From: Reyranella humidisoli
GTDB lineage: Bacteria > Pseudomonadota > Alphaproteobacteria > Reyranellales > Reyranellaceae
Reading direction: 5' to 3'
DNA: 64,000 bases
Assembly: GCF_019039055.1 (NCBI RefSeq)
Contig: NZ_JAHOPB010000001.1
Coordinates: 372,001 to 436,000 of the forward strand
The notes under the pieces are model-generated. The model was not told where the DNA came from. It searched no databases and worked only from the letters and a program-made list of their open reading frames with translations. Shown in pieces: positions 27,203 through 36,437 of this stretch. A program made the position numbers and the translations under genes. Position 1 is the first letter of the stretch, and each line of letters starts with the position of its first letter.

Positions 27203-29854
27203 TCAGGAAAGGCTCTTGGAAGCGATCTCGTAGACGTCCCGTGACAGCCCTTTCTCCTGCACGATCCGGGTCAGTTCACGCTTCATCAGGGTCTGTCGTT
27301 CCCCGTCGTAGCGCCGCCAGGAGCCGAGCGGCGACAGCAGCCGCGCCGCGATCTGCGGATTGAGTTTGTCCGTGGCCAGAACCTGATCGGCGAGGAACCG
27401 ATAACCGCGCCCGCCGGCCGCGTGGAACTGGACGGGATTGCCCGACGCGAAGGCGCCGACCAGGGAATAGACCCGGTTGGGATTCTTCCGGTCGTACGAG
27501 GGATGCTCGACGAGTCGCTCGACCCGTTCGAGCGTGCCCGCGGTGGGGGTCCGTGCCTGGATGCCGAACCACTTGTCGAGGACCAGCGGCTCGCCCTTCC
27601 AGCGCTCCCAGAACGAGGCGAGCGCCGCCTCGCCCTCGGCGCTGCCCAGTTCGGCCAGCACCGCGAGGCCCGCGACCTGCTCCGTCATGTTGCCCGCCTT
27701 CTCGAAATACTCGACGGCCCGTCGCCGCGCGGCCTCGCCCTTGTCGGTCGACAGGTAGGCGAGCGCCGTGCTGCGCAGGCGGCGGCGCCCCACCTCCTCC
27801 GGCGTGAAGCGGTAGGGGCCGCTCCCGTGAGCGGCGTCGTAGACGGAGCTCCAGCGATCGGCGAGCTGATCGGACAGGACCGACCGCACGCGCTGCTGGG
27901 CGGCCCACAGCCCCTCGATGTCGATCGAGGGCATCAGCTCGCCCAGGAAGGCGAGCCCGGGCAACGTCACCGCGTCGGCGATGAACGAGCGGTCGAGCCG
28001 CTGATCGTCGAGGGTGCGGCGGATGGCGTCGACGAACAGGTCCGACACGACCATCGGCTTGCCCGCCTTGCGCGCCTCGACCAGGTCGAGGATCAGCCGG
28101 GCGCCGAGCTGCTGGCCGGCTTCCCAGCGCGCGAAGGGATCGCTGTCGTGCGCCATGAGGAAGGTGAGTTCCTCCTGCGAGCGCGGCGCCTCGAGCTTCA
28201 CGGGCGCCGAGAAGCCGCGCAGCAGCGAGGCCACCGGCTTCTCGGGCACATCCTCGAAGACAAATACGTCGCGAGGATTGCGCACGTCGAGCACGCGCGT
28301 GGTACCGCCCGCCGTCGCTTCCCCCGCGAGCTTCAGGGGCAGATCCCGCCCCGCACCGTCGAGCAAACCCACTGACAACGGAATGTGCATCGGCTTCTTG
28401 TCAGGCTGACCCGGCGTCGGCCGCAGGCTCTGCGCGACCGTCATCGTGTAGCGCCGTGCGGCCGCATCGTAACTGCCCTCGACCTTGAGGTCGGGCGTGC
28501 CGGCCTGCGCGTACCACAGACGGAACTGCGCGAGGTCGACGCCCGATGAATCCTCCATCGCGCTCGCGAAGTCGTCGCAGGTGACGGCCTGACCGTCATG
28601 GCGCTGGAAGTAGAGATCCATGCCCTTGCGGAAACGATCCGGCCCCAGCAGCGTGTGCATCATACGCACCACCTCGGCGCCCTTCTGGTACACGGTCGCA
28701 GTGTAGAAATTGTTGATCTCGATATAGGAATCCGGCCGCACCGGATGGGCCATCGGCCCGGCATCCTCCGGGAACTGCGCGGCGCGCAGGCGACGCACGT
28801 CGTCGATCCGCGCATCGGCCGCCGAGCCCATGTCGGCGGAGAATTGCTGGTCGCGCAGGACGGTCAGTCCTTCCTTGAGGGAAAGCTGGAACCAGTCGCG
28901 GCAGGTGACGCGGTTGCCCGTCCAGTTGTGGAAATATTCGTGACCGATGACGGCCTCGATCGAATGATAGTCGAGGTCGGTCGCCGTTTCCGGATTGGCC
29001 AGCACGAGCTTCGAATTGAAGACGTTCAGCCCCTTGTTCTCCATCGCACCCATGTTGAAGTCGTCGATGGCGACGATCATGAATGTGTCGAGGTCGTATT
29101 CGAGTCCGTACACGTCCTCGTCCCACTTCATCGACTTCTTGAGCGATTCCATCGCGTGCTCGCAGCGCGGCACGTCGCCGGGACGGACGTAGATGCGCAG
29201 CGCCACCTCGCGCCCGGAGCGGGTCGTGAACCGGTCCTCCAGGCAGTCGAGCGATCCGGCGACCAGCGCGAAGAGATACGACGGCTTGGGAAACGGATCT
29301 TCCCAGGTCGCGAAGTGCCGGCCGCCGTCCAGCGGGCCGCTGTCGATCAGGTTGCCGTTGGACAACAGCACCGGCGTCAGCGACTTGTCGGCCACGATGC
29401 GGGTCGTGTAGCGCGCCATCACGTCGGGACGGTCGAGGAAGTAGGTGATGCGGCGGAAGCCCTCGGCCTCGCACTGCGTGCAGAAAAGTTCGCGCGATTT
29501 ATAGAGACCGGTCAGCTCGGTATTGTCCTGCGGCCGCGAGCGCGTCGCGATCTCCAAGGTAAAGCTGTCGGGCACGCCGCGGATCGTCAGCGTCTCCGGC
29601 GTCACCTGATGATCGACCGGCCGGCCATCGAGGCGGACCGACACAAGGTCCATCTTCTTGCCGTCGAGCACCAGATCGGCGGGCTTCGACGCGGCCCCGG
29701 CATTGCGCCTCACCGCAAGACGCGACACGACGTTGGCTGCTTCAGGCGAAAGCACAACATCGAGATCCACGGTCTCGATCAGGAACGGTGGCGGCGTATA
29801 ATCGACGCGACGAATCGTGCCGGGGGCGGTGGTCATGTCCTTGCTGATATCCAT
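27203..29854 (-). CDS. pepN: aminopeptidase N
   Basis: An 883-residue M1 zinc aminopeptidase that removes N-terminal residues from peptides in the cytoplasm. The substrate-recognition GAMEN motif (DDFNMGAMENKGLNVFNS) and zinc site HEYFHNWTGNRVTCRDWFQL with the downstream KEG Glu are present. N-terminal beta domain, catalytic domain (about 200-450) and the long helical C-terminal domain give the standard length. The ATG at 29854 has AGGA 7 nt upstream; a longer reading to 30280 is antisense to the lipoprotein gene. Monocistronic, divergent from the lipoprotein/two-component set. Confidence 0.97.
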   Translation of the reverse strand: MDISKDMTTAPGTIRRVDYTPPPFLIETVDLDVVLSPEAANVVSRLAVRRNAGAASKPADLVLDGKKMDLVSVRLDGRPVDHQVTPETLTIRGVPDSFTLEIATRSRPQDNTELTGLYKSRELFCTQCEAEGFRRITYFLDRPDVMARYTTRIVADKSLTPVLLSNGNLIDSGPLDGGRHFATWEDPFPKPSYLFALVAGSLDCLEDRFTTRSGREVALRIYVRPGDVPRCEHAMESLKKSMKWDEDVYGLEYDLDTFMIVAIDDFNMGAMENKGLNVFNSKLVLANPETATDLDYHSIEAVIGHEYFHNWTGNRVTCRDWFQLSLKEGLTVLRDQQFSADMGSAADARIDDVRRLRAAQFPEDAGPMAHPVRPDSYIEINNFYTATVYQKGAEVVRMMHTLLGPDRFRKGMDLYFQRHDGQAVTCDDFASAMEDSSGVDLAQFRLWYAQAGTPDLKVEGSYDAAARRYTMTVAQSLRPTPGQPDKKPMHIPLSVGLLDGAGRDLPLKLAGEATAGGTTRVLDVRNPRDVFVFEDVPEKPVASLLRGFSAPVKLEAPRSQEELTFLMAHDSDPFARWEAGQQLGARLILDLVEARKAGKPMVVSDLFVDAIRRTLDDQRLDRSFIADAVTLPGLAFLGELMPSIDIEGLWAAQQRVRSVLSDQLADRWSSVYDAAHGSGPYRFTPEEVGRRRLRSTALAYLSTDKGEAARRRAVEYFEKAGNMTEQVAGLAVLAELGSAEGEAALASFWERWKGEPLVLDKWFGIQARTPTAGTLERVERLVEHPSYDRKNPNRVYSLVGAFASGNPVQFHAAGGRGYRFLADQVLATDKLNPQIAARLLSPLGSWRRYDGERQTLMKRELTRIVQEKGLSRDVYEIASKSLS

Positions 29855-30008
29855 GGAATCCTCAATACGACGGCCGTTGTCCGCGCGGAAACCGGGCTTG
29901 CCCGACATGACGACCCGCCGCAATCCCGAAGGCGCGCCTTCCGGGCACGACTCCGTGCCCCAAACCTGCCACACGGCCAATCTAGGCCTGTCGGCAGGCT
30001 TCTCGCGG

Positions 30009-30524
30009 ATGCGAATGACGATTGGACCTTTGGCGATAAGGACCCTGGGCGTGGGATTGAGCGTATTGCTTCTCTCCGGCTGCGAGGTGTGGAATGCCGC
30101 GCGAAGCGATCTCGCAAGCTTTGGCTCATCGCCACCGCCGCCCGCACCTGCGGCGCGCAGGGCACCGCCCCCCCAACCCGCCACGCGACCGGCAAAGCCC
30201 GCGGCCACGCCGGTCGCCGCGGCGGTCGAGCCTTCGCCACCGTCTCCTGCACCTGCGCCGGCAACAGCACCGGTGCTCACCGGCTATCGCGAGTCCGAGC
30301 TTCGGGCGATGCTGGGGCCGCCCACCAGTGAGGAGAATCGCCCTCCCGGCAAGCAGTGGCACTACCGCAACGGCAAATGCACCCTGGACATCCAGCTCTA
30401 TCCGGATGTCGAAACCAAGCAGTACGGAACCCTCGCGTACAAGGTGAAGAGCGATGACGACACAGACGAAGGACGACGGCTCTGCCTGGCCCAGCTCCAA
30501 TCCAGGCTTCCCGCCGGACGCTGA
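30009..30524 (+). CDS. lipoprotein with a Pro/Ala-rich linker
   Basis: A 171-residue putative lipoprotein. The signal peptide ends in the lipobox LLLSGC, so the mature N-terminal Cys (about residue 26) would be lipidated. A Pro/Ala-rich flexible stretch (about 45-95) precedes a small C-terminal domain with GYRESELRAMLGPPTSEENR and HYRNGKCTLDIQLYPDVETK, which resembles small SmpA/OmlA-like outer-membrane domains but is not confidently assigned. ATG 30009 is preferred; ATG 30015 is possible. Its 3' end overlaps the response-regulator start by 71 nt, so the genes are coupled, and it may be a signalling partner of the kinase. Confidence 0.72.
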   Translation: MRMTIGPLAIRTLGVGLSVLLLSGCEVWNAARSDLASFGSSPPPPAPAARRAPPPQPATRPAKPAATPVAAAVEPSPPSPAPAPATAPVLTGYRESELRAMLGPPTSEENRPPGKQWHYRNGKCTLDIQLYPDVETKQYGTLAYKVKSDDDTDEGRRLCLAQLQSRLPAGR

Positions 30525-31251
30525 GGTCGAGACCGGCCGGCGCGTACGCATCGCCTTCGTGGAGGACGATGACGATTTCCGCGAGGCCGCGAGCGGCGAA
30601 CTGGGCGACCACGGCTTCGACGTCGCGGCGTTCCGCGACGGCACCGGCCTGGTCGAGTTCCTGGAGACCGCCGGCGACATCGAGATCGTCGTCCTCGACT
30701 GGGGCCTGCCGCGCGTCTCGGGCATCGACCTGCTGCCCAGGCTGCAGCGCGCGGGCATCAACCTGCCGGTGGTGTTCCTCACGGGACACAGCGAGCCCAA
30801 CTACGAGCAGCTCGCGCTCGACCGCGGCGCCATCGATTTCGTCGACAAGTCGCGCGGCGTGCCGATCCTCGCCCGCCGCCTGCGCCTGATCGTCGACCGC
30901 GCCGACAAGCCGATGTCGGCCGACGGCGACGGCAATTTCCATTGCGGCCGGCTGCTGCTGAAGCCCGCGGTCAGCCGGGCGCTCTGGGACGAGACCGACC
31001 TCAACCTCACCGTCACCGAATTCAAGATCGTCCATGCGCTCGCCTCCAACATCGGCAGCTACGTGAGCTATCGTTCGGTCTACGACTGCATGCACTATGT
31101 CGGCTTCATCGCGGGGAGCGGCGAGAATGGCTACCGCACCAACGTCCGCTCCTGCATCAAGCGCATCCGCAACAAATTCCGCGCCATCGATCCCGAGTTC
31201 AGCGAGATCGAGAACTACCAGTCTTTCGGCTACCGCTGGGGCAAGGAATAG
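30454..31251 (+). CDS. OmpR-family response regulator
   Basis: A 265-residue two-component regulator. The receiver domain (about 30-150) has the acidic pocket FVEDDDDF, phospho-acceptor Asp in VVLDWGLPRVSG, the Thr in FLTGHSE and the Lys in FVDKSRG. The C-terminal winged helix (about 165-262) contains TVTEFKIVHALASNIG and NKFRAIDPEFSEIENYQSFG. It is close in style to ChvI-type regulators of alphaproteobacteria. The ATG at 30454 lies inside the lipoprotein gene and adds an unusual 30-residue N-terminal extension before the receiver. The kinase gene starts 7 nt downstream. Confidence 0.9.
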   Translation: MTTQTKDDGSAWPSSNPGFPPDAEVETGRRVRIAFVEDDDDFREAASGELGDHGFDVAAFRDGTGLVEFLETAGDIEIVVLDWGLPRVSGIDLLPRLQRAGINLPVVFLTGHSEPNYEQLALDRGAIDFVDKSRGVPILARRLRLIVDRADKPMSADGDGNFHCGRLLLKPAVSRALWDETDLNLTVTEFKIVHALASNIGSYVSYRSVYDCMHYVGFIAGSGENGYRTNVRSCIKRIRNKFRAIDPEFSEIENYQSFGYRWGKE

Positions 31252-31258
31252 CGCTCCG

Positions 31259-32755
31259 GTGCTGCGCCGCCTCGCCGCCTCGCTCACGCTGAAGCTGGTG
31301 GCGCTGATCGGATTGTTCGTGGCGCTGCCGATCGTGCTCTACGGGCAGTTCGAGAGCGCCGACAGCCAGATGCAGATCCTGGTGACGCGTGCCATCCAGG
31401 ACCGCAGCGCGCTGATCGCCGAGGCGCTGGCGCCGGTGCTGCGCGACACCGACCCTTCGGAGCCCATGAATCTCAACCGCGAGCTCGCGAAGTATGCAAG
31501 CAGCGGCACGGTTCTGAAGCTGATGTACCAGCCGCCCGACGCCCGGACGGCGAGCCGGTTCTATCTCGTGGCCTCGGCGCCGCCGCTGGGGCCGGAAGCG
31601 GTGACGGCCGAGCTCGAGGAGCTGGGCCAGCGCGGCATCCTGCAGCGCCTGTCCGAGGCCTGCACCTGGAACGCCTCCGACGAGATGCGCTACAGCCGTG
31701 CCGACGGCACGGTCGAGTTGCTGACCTCGATCATCCCGATCCGCGCCCGCGGCAACTGCTGGATCCTGACGACCACGCACGTTGCCTCCGAATTCCTCGA
31801 CACCTCGATCGGCCGGCCCTACTGGCAGACGCGCGAGGTCCGCATCGCCGCCGCGATCTATCTCGGCGGCGCGCTGCTCGCCGTGCTGGTGGCGCTCGGC
31901 ATCCGCCTCAGCCTGCGCCGTTTCCGTAACGTGGCCGACGAGATCGCGCTGGGCCGTGCCGTCGATGCGACCTTCGTCCAGCGCAACACCGTGCCCGAAC
32001 TGTCGGGCGTGGCCCGCGACTTCGACCGGCTGGTCCACGAATTGCGCCGCGTGTCGCGCGAGATCCGCCAGTCGGCCGAGGACAATGCGCACTCCTTCAA
32101 GACGCCGCTGGCCGCCGTGCAGTCGGCGCTGCGTCCGGTGAAGCGCGCCGTGCCGGAGCAGGACCAGCGGGCGCGGCGGGCGCTCGAGATCATCGAGTCC
32201 TCGCTGGCCCGCCTGCTCGCCCTGGTGAATGCCGCACAGCGTCACGACATAGGAACCGCCGACCTGATCGACGCGCCGCGCGTGCCGACCGACCTGGCGC
32301 CACTGGTCGAGGATGCGGCCCGCCATTTCCGCGAAATTCTCGCCGCGCGCGACATCGGACTCTCGGTCAGGCTCGACCGCGGCGCTGTCGTGCGCACCGC
32401 GACGGGCATGATGGAGATCGTCCTGCAGAACGTGCTGGAGAATGCCATCAGCTTCTCGTCCCCCCGCACGACCATCGCCGTTTCGCTGCGCGTCTCGCCC
32501 GACACCGTCGCCCTCACCGTCGACGACGAGGGACCGGGAATCGACCCCGAGAAACTCGACAGTGTCTTCCAACGATACTTCTCTTTGCGCCCCGAGGATG
32601 GCATAGGCAGCGACCGTGCCGTCGAGCATTCGGGCCTCGGGCTCTGGATCGTTCGGCGCAACGTCGAGGCCTTGGGCGGCCAGGTCGTCGCCCTCAATCG
32701 CCCCGGTGGCGGTCTGTCGATCGGGATGCGGCTGCCCCGCGCTGTCATCCATTAG
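31259..32755 (+). CDS. sensor histidine kinase with PhoQ-like H-box
   Basis: A 498-residue inner-membrane kinase starting with GTG. A first membrane helix (about 10-30) and a second (about 195-220) flank a periplasmic domain of about 165 residues; HAMP-like, dimerisation and ATPase domains follow. The phospho-acceptor His lies in [16 protein letters not shown], similar to the HSLKTPLAVLQ of PhoQ rather than the usual HELRTPL. N-box [11 protein letters not shown]1 [11 protein letters not shown] and G2 [10 protein letters not shown] are intact. It pairs with the adjacent OmpR-type regulator and probably senses an envelope signal. Confidence 0.9.
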   Translation: MLRRLAASLTLKLVALIGLFVALPIVLYGQFESADSQMQILVTRAIQDRSALIAEALAPVLRDTDPSEPMNLNRELAKYASSGTVLKLMYQPPDARTASRFYLVASAPPLGPEAVTAELEELGQRGILQRLSEACTWNASDEMRYSRADGTVELLTSIIPIRARGNCWILTTTHVASEFLDTSIGRPYWQTREVRIAAAIYLGGALLAVLVALGIRLSLRRFRNVADEIALGRAVDATFVQRNTVPELSGVARDFDRLVHELRRVSREIRQSAEDNAHSFKTPLAAVQSALRPVKRAVPEQDQRARRALEIIESSLARLLALVNAAQRHDIGTADLIDAPRVPTDLAPLVEDAARHFREILAARDIGLSVRLDRGAVVRTATGMMEIVLQNVLENAISFSSPRTTIAVSLRVSPDTVALTVDDEGPGIDPEKLDSVFQRYFSLRPEDGIGSDRAVEHSGLGLWIVRRNVEALGGQVVALNRPGGGLSIGMRLPRAVIH

Positions 32756-32778
32756 TTGCCGTCGAAAGGTTTGAGATC

Positions 32779-33618
32779 ATGAGCGCCGTCACTTCAGCCA
32801 GAAGAGTGAGCACGCCGCAGATCCGCGCCCGCAAGGGCGGCGAGCCCATCGTGTGCCTGACCGCCTACACGACGCAGATGGCGCGGTGGCTCGACCCGCA
32901 TGTCGACCTGCTGCTGGTCGGTGATTCGCTCGGCATGGTGGTCTACGGCTTCGACAGCACCCTTCCCGTAACGCTCGACATGATGATCGCGCATGGTTCG
33001 GCCGTGATGCGCGGCGCCGCGCATGCCTGCGTGATCGTCGACCTGCCGTTCGGCAGCTATCAGGCCAGCCCCGAGCAGGCGTTCCACAGCGCCGCCCGCG
33101 TGATGTCGGAGACCGGCGCCAGCGGCGTGAAGCTGGAAGGCGGCGAGGTCATGGCCGGGACAGTCCGCTATCTCGTGCAGCGCGGCATTCCGGTCTGCGC
33201 CCATGTCGGGCTGATGCCGCAGGCCGTGAACGTGGCCGGCGGCTTCAAGGCGACCGGCCGGTCCGACGAGGAGGCCCGGCAGGTGACGCGCGACGCCGAG
33301 GCGATGGCCGAGGCCGGCGCCTTCGCCGTCGTGCTGGAAGGCACGCTGGAGCCGGTCGCGGCCGCCATCACGGCTTCGATCTCCATCCCGACCATCGGGA
33401 TCGGCGCTTCGCCCGCCTGCGACGGCCAGATCCTGGTGTCCGAGGACGTGTTCGGCCTGTTCAGCGATTTCACCCCGCGGTTCGTGAAGCGTTATGCCGA
33501 CCTCGGCCCTCGAATCGCGGAAGCGGCCGCCGCCTATTCAGCCGACGTGAAGGCCCGTCGTTTTCCCGCGATGGAGCATTGCTTCCTACCCAAATCCGGT
33601 GGTCAATCCCGTCAATAG
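32779..33618 (+). CDS. panB: 3-methyl-2-oxobutanoate hydroxymethyltransferase
   Basis: A 279-residue enzyme that makes ketopantoate from alpha-ketoisovalerate and methylene-tetrahydrofolate, the first committed step to pantothenate and CoA. Family stretches are all present: [40 protein letters not shown] (Mg-binding Asp), [31 protein letters not shown] and [20 protein letters not shown] with the C-terminal [18 protein letters not shown]. Length and start are normal. panC is not adjacent; the gene sits between the kinase and a GMC oxidoreductase on the same strand. Confidence 0.97.
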   Translation: MSAVTSARRVSTPQIRARKGGEPIVCLTAYTTQMARWLDPHVDLLLVGDSLGMVVYGFDSTLPVTLDMMIAHGSAVMRGAAHACVIVDLPFGSYQASPEQAFHSAARVMSETGASGVKLEGGEVMAGTVRYLVQRGIPVCAHVGLMPQAVNVAGGFKATGRSDEEARQVTRDAEAMAEAGAFAVVLEGTLEPVAAAITASISIPTIGIGASPACDGQILVSEDVFGLFSDFTPRFVKRYADLGPRIAEAAAAYSADVKARRFPAMEHCFLPKSGGQSRQ

Positions 33619-33635
33619 GGAAGGAAGCGACGGGA

Positions 33636-35276
33636 ATGGAGAGTTTCGACTACGTGATCGTGGGCGCCGGCTCGGCGGGCAGCGTGCTGGCCAGTCGGTT
33701 GAGCGAAGATCCCAGCGTCACGGTCTGCGTACTGGAAGCCGGTCCACGCGACTGGCATCCCTTCATCCATATCCCGGCCGGCTTCATGTACACGCTGGTC
33801 GATCCCAAGGTGAACTGGCTCTACAAATCCGAGCCCAGCGAATGGACTGGCGGCCGGGCGATCGCCGCACCGCGCGGCAAGACGCTGGGTGGCTCCAGCT
33901 CGATCAACGGCCACATCTACAATCGTGGCCAGCGTCTCGACTTCGACGGCTGGGCACAGCGCGGCAATCGCGGCTGGGGCTATTCCGACGTGCTTCCCTA
34001 TTTCCGCCGCAGCGAGAACCGCATGGCGGGCGACGCCGATGCCACCTTCCGCGGCAGCGAGGGCAACCTGCCGATCACCGATCTCGAATGGCGCGATCCT
34101 TTGTGCGAGGCCTTCATCGAGGGCGCCGTGGAACAGGGCATCCCGCGCAACCCTGATTATAACGGCACGAAGCAGGCGGGCGTGAGCTACGTCCAGCGCA
34201 TCATCAGGAACGGCCGCAGGGTCAGTGCCGCGCGTGGTTATCTTCATCCCGCCATGTCGCGGCCCAACCTCACGGTGCGCACCCACGCACAGGCGACCTC
34301 GGTCGTGCTCGAGGGCAAGCGCGCCGTCGGCGTGCGCTACCGCAAGGGGGGCCGCAACGGCACGCCGATGGAAGTGCGCGCCCGGAAGGAAGTGATCCTG
34401 AGTGGCGGCACGGTGAACTCGCCGCAGCTCCTGCAGATCTCGGGCATCGGCCCCGCACCGCTGCTGAAGTCGCTCGGCATCGAGGTGAAGCACGAGCTGG
34501 CCGGCGTCGGCGAGAACCTGCGCGACCATTACGCGCCGCGCTTCGTCGCCCGTGTGAAGAACGCCACCAGCATCAACGAGCGGTCCAAGGGCCTGCGCCT
34601 GGCCGGCGAGGTCCTGAAATACGTCACGACGCGCAAGGGCCTGCTGACGCTCAATCCGACGCTCATCTACGTCTTCTGGAAGTCCGACGAGAGCATCGAG
34701 AATTACGACCTCCAGCTCACCTTCACCCCGGCGAGCTACAAGGAAGGCGTTCAGTCGACGCTCGACGATTTTCCCGGCATGACCATCGCCTCGTGGCAGC
34801 AGCGCCCCGATTCGATCGGCTACGTTCGTGCCCGTTCCGCCGACCCGTTCGAGCATCCCGTCATCCAGCCGAACTATCTGGGCGCGGAGAGCGACCGGCG
34901 CGTGCTGCTCGCCGGCATGAAGCTGGCGCGGCGGCTGCTGGGCTCGAAGGCGCTCAGCAAATACTACGACCGCGAGGAGTTTCCCGGTTCGCAGAAGCAG
35001 TCGGACGCCGACCTGCTGCAGGCCGCCAAGGAGCGCGGCACCACGACGTTCCATCTGATGGGTTCGTGCCGCATGGCGCCGGACAACGATCCGACCGCCG
35101 TCGTCGACGACCAGCTTCGCGTGCGTGGCCTCGAAGGACTGCGTGTGGTCGACGCCTCGATCATGCCAACCATGCCTTCGGCCAACCTCAACGCCTCGGT
35201 GCTGATGATCGCGGAGAAGGCGGCCGACATGATCCGCGGCAAGCAGCCGCTCGATGCGACGATGCTGAAGGACTGA
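33636..35276 (+). CDS. GMC-family FAD-dependent oxidoreductase (choline dehydrogenase-like), second
   Basis: A 546-residue flavoprotein. The FAD motif YVIVGAGSAGSVLASRLSED is at residues 6-25, the GMC signature RGKTLGGSSSINGHIYNRG follows, and the second signature ILSGGTVNSPQLLQISGIGP is intact. Active-site His in TTFHLMGSCRMAP and the Asn region in PSANLNASVLMIAEKA are present. ATG 33636 gives the standard length with purine-rich GGAAGGAAG upstream. Its stop overlaps the esterase start (TGATG), so oxidation of an alcohol and hydrolysis of an ester may be coupled steps. Substrate unknown. Confidence 0.92.
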   Translation: MESFDYVIVGAGSAGSVLASRLSEDPSVTVCVLEAGPRDWHPFIHIPAGFMYTLVDPKVNWLYKSEPSEWTGGRAIAAPRGKTLGGSSSINGHIYNRGQRLDFDGWAQRGNRGWGYSDVLPYFRRSENRMAGDADATFRGSEGNLPITDLEWRDPLCEAFIEGAVEQGIPRNPDYNGTKQAGVSYVQRIIRNGRRVSAARGYLHPAMSRPNLTVRTHAQATSVVLEGKRAVGVRYRKGGRNGTPMEVRARKEVILSGGTVNSPQLLQISGIGPAPLLKSLGIEVKHELAGVGENLRDHYAPRFVARVKNATSINERSKGLRLAGEVLKYVTTRKGLLTLNPTLIYVFWKSDESIENYDLQLTFTPASYKEGVQSTLDDFPGMTIASWQQRPDSIGYVRARSADPFEHPVIQPNYLGAESDRRVLLAGMKLARRLLGSKALSKYYDREEFPGSQKQSDADLLQAAKERGTTTFHLMGSCRMAPDNDPTAVVDDQLRVRGLEGLRVVDASIMPTMPSANLNASVLMIAEKAADMIRGKQPLDATMLKD

Positions 35277-36376
35277 TGGCCGAAGAGGACGCCATCGACG
35301 CCCTCTCCGCGCTGGTGCCGGCAACGCTGCGCGCGCTGCACGCCATCGAGTTCGCGACCCGTCATCTATCGCCGCACACCCTGCCGCAGATCCTCGAAGC
35401 CCTGGCCGGCCGCAACGACGATCTTGGCCCCGCTCTCGCCGCCTCGCGCGCCCTCGACTGGCCAAGGCGGCTGGCTCCGGTGCGCGATCATCTGGAACGG
35501 GCGGCGGTGTTTGCCGGCGAGGCGATCCAGGGTCTGCTCGCCGCGCCCGAGGCGCCGCAGCCTATCGTCGCCGCCTATCGCGCCCTGCGTGGCTACCCGC
35601 GCGCCTGCGAGTCCCTCTATCCGCTGTCTCCATATCTCCGACCCGTCAGCAACTTCTTCCTCGAACAGGAAGCGCGCGCCGACGCCGACCTGCAGGCGCG
35701 CCTCGCTGCCGCCGATCCGACGCGCGAGGGCGTGGGCTTCATGCACATCGCCGGACCGTCGGGAACGCGCGGCGCCTTCTCGCTCTACGTTCCTGAGTAT
35801 TACGACGCCGCGAAGAGCTGGCCGCTGGTCGTGGCGCTGCATGGCGGCAGCGGCAATGGCGGCGCCTTCCTGTGGAGCTGGGTGCGCGAGGCCCGTACGC
35901 GCGGCTTCATCGTGCTGGCGCCGACGGCGGCTGGCGCCACCTGGTCGCTGATGGAGCCGGAGATCGACGGGCCGCGCATCGACCGCATGGCCGAGGATGT
36001 GACCAACGACTGGAACATCGACAGCTCGCGCCAGCTCCTCACCGGCATGAGCGACGGCGGCACCTTCACCTACGTCATCGGCCTGCGCGGCGACTGCCGG
36101 TTCACGCACCTCGCGCCGGTCGCCGCCAGCTTCCATCCGATGCTGATGACCTTCGCCGACGCGGATCGCCTTCGGGACCTGCCGGTTCACATCATCCACG
36201 GCACGCAGGACTGGATGTTTCCGCCCGAGATGGCGCAGGGCGCGCAACGCGCGCTGGAGCAGGCCGGCGCCGACGTGACCTATCGCGAGATCGCCGACCT
36301 CTCGCACACCTACCCGCGCGACGAGAATGCGCGGATTCTGGATTGGTTTTTGCCCACCGTGTCATCCCGAGCGTAG
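35276..36376 (+). CDS. alpha/beta-hydrolase (phospholipase/carboxylesterase-like)
   Basis: A 366-residue hydrolase. About 150 N-terminal residues are helical and not recognised; the C-terminal half is an alpha/beta hydrolase with oxyanion region VVALHGGSGNGGAF, nucleophile Ser in TGMSDGGTF, Asp in IIHGTQDWMF and His in IADLSHTYPRDE. There is no signal peptide. The start overlaps the GMC stop by 1 nt. Its last four or five codons and TAG stop are supplied by the left arm of a family A repeat, so the native C-terminus has probably been replaced or extended by repeat insertion. Confidence 0.8.
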   Translation: MAEEDAIDALSALVPATLRALHAIEFATRHLSPHTLPQILEALAGRNDDLGPALAASRALDWPRRLAPVRDHLERAAVFAGEAIQGLLAAPEAPQPIVAAYRALRGYPRACESLYPLSPYLRPVSNFFLEQEARADADLQARLAAADPTREGVGFMHIAGPSGTRGAFSLYVPEYYDAAKSWPLVVALHGGSGNGGAFLWSWVREARTRGFIVLAPTAAGATWSLMEPEIDGPRIDRMAEDVTNDWNIDSSRQLLTGMSDGGTFTYVIGLRGDCRFTHLAPVAASFHPMLMTFADADRLRDLPVHIIHGTQDWMFPPEMAQGAQRALEQAGADVTYREIADLSHTYPRDENARILDWFLPTVSSRA

Positions 36377-36432
36377 CGAGGGATCCTTAGCGGGCGCCGA
36401 TCAAGGATCCCTCGCTACGCTCGGGATGACAC
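36359..36432. repeat. dispersed inverted repeat, family A, copy 3
   Basis: Perfect 30-bp arms at 36359-36388 and 36403-36432 with only 14 nt between them, the most compact copy in the window. The left arm begins GTGTCATCCCGAGCGTAGCG and contains the TAG stop codon of the upstream esterase gene. It lies between convergent esterase and ClC genes and would form a strong hairpin in both transcripts. Confidence 0.92.
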
Positions 36433-36437
36433 CGGGT

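Noticed and set aside
29855..30280. N-terminal extension of pepN
   Set aside because: Antisense to the lipoprotein gene and unlike aminopeptidase N; the ATG at 29854 has a good ribosome site.
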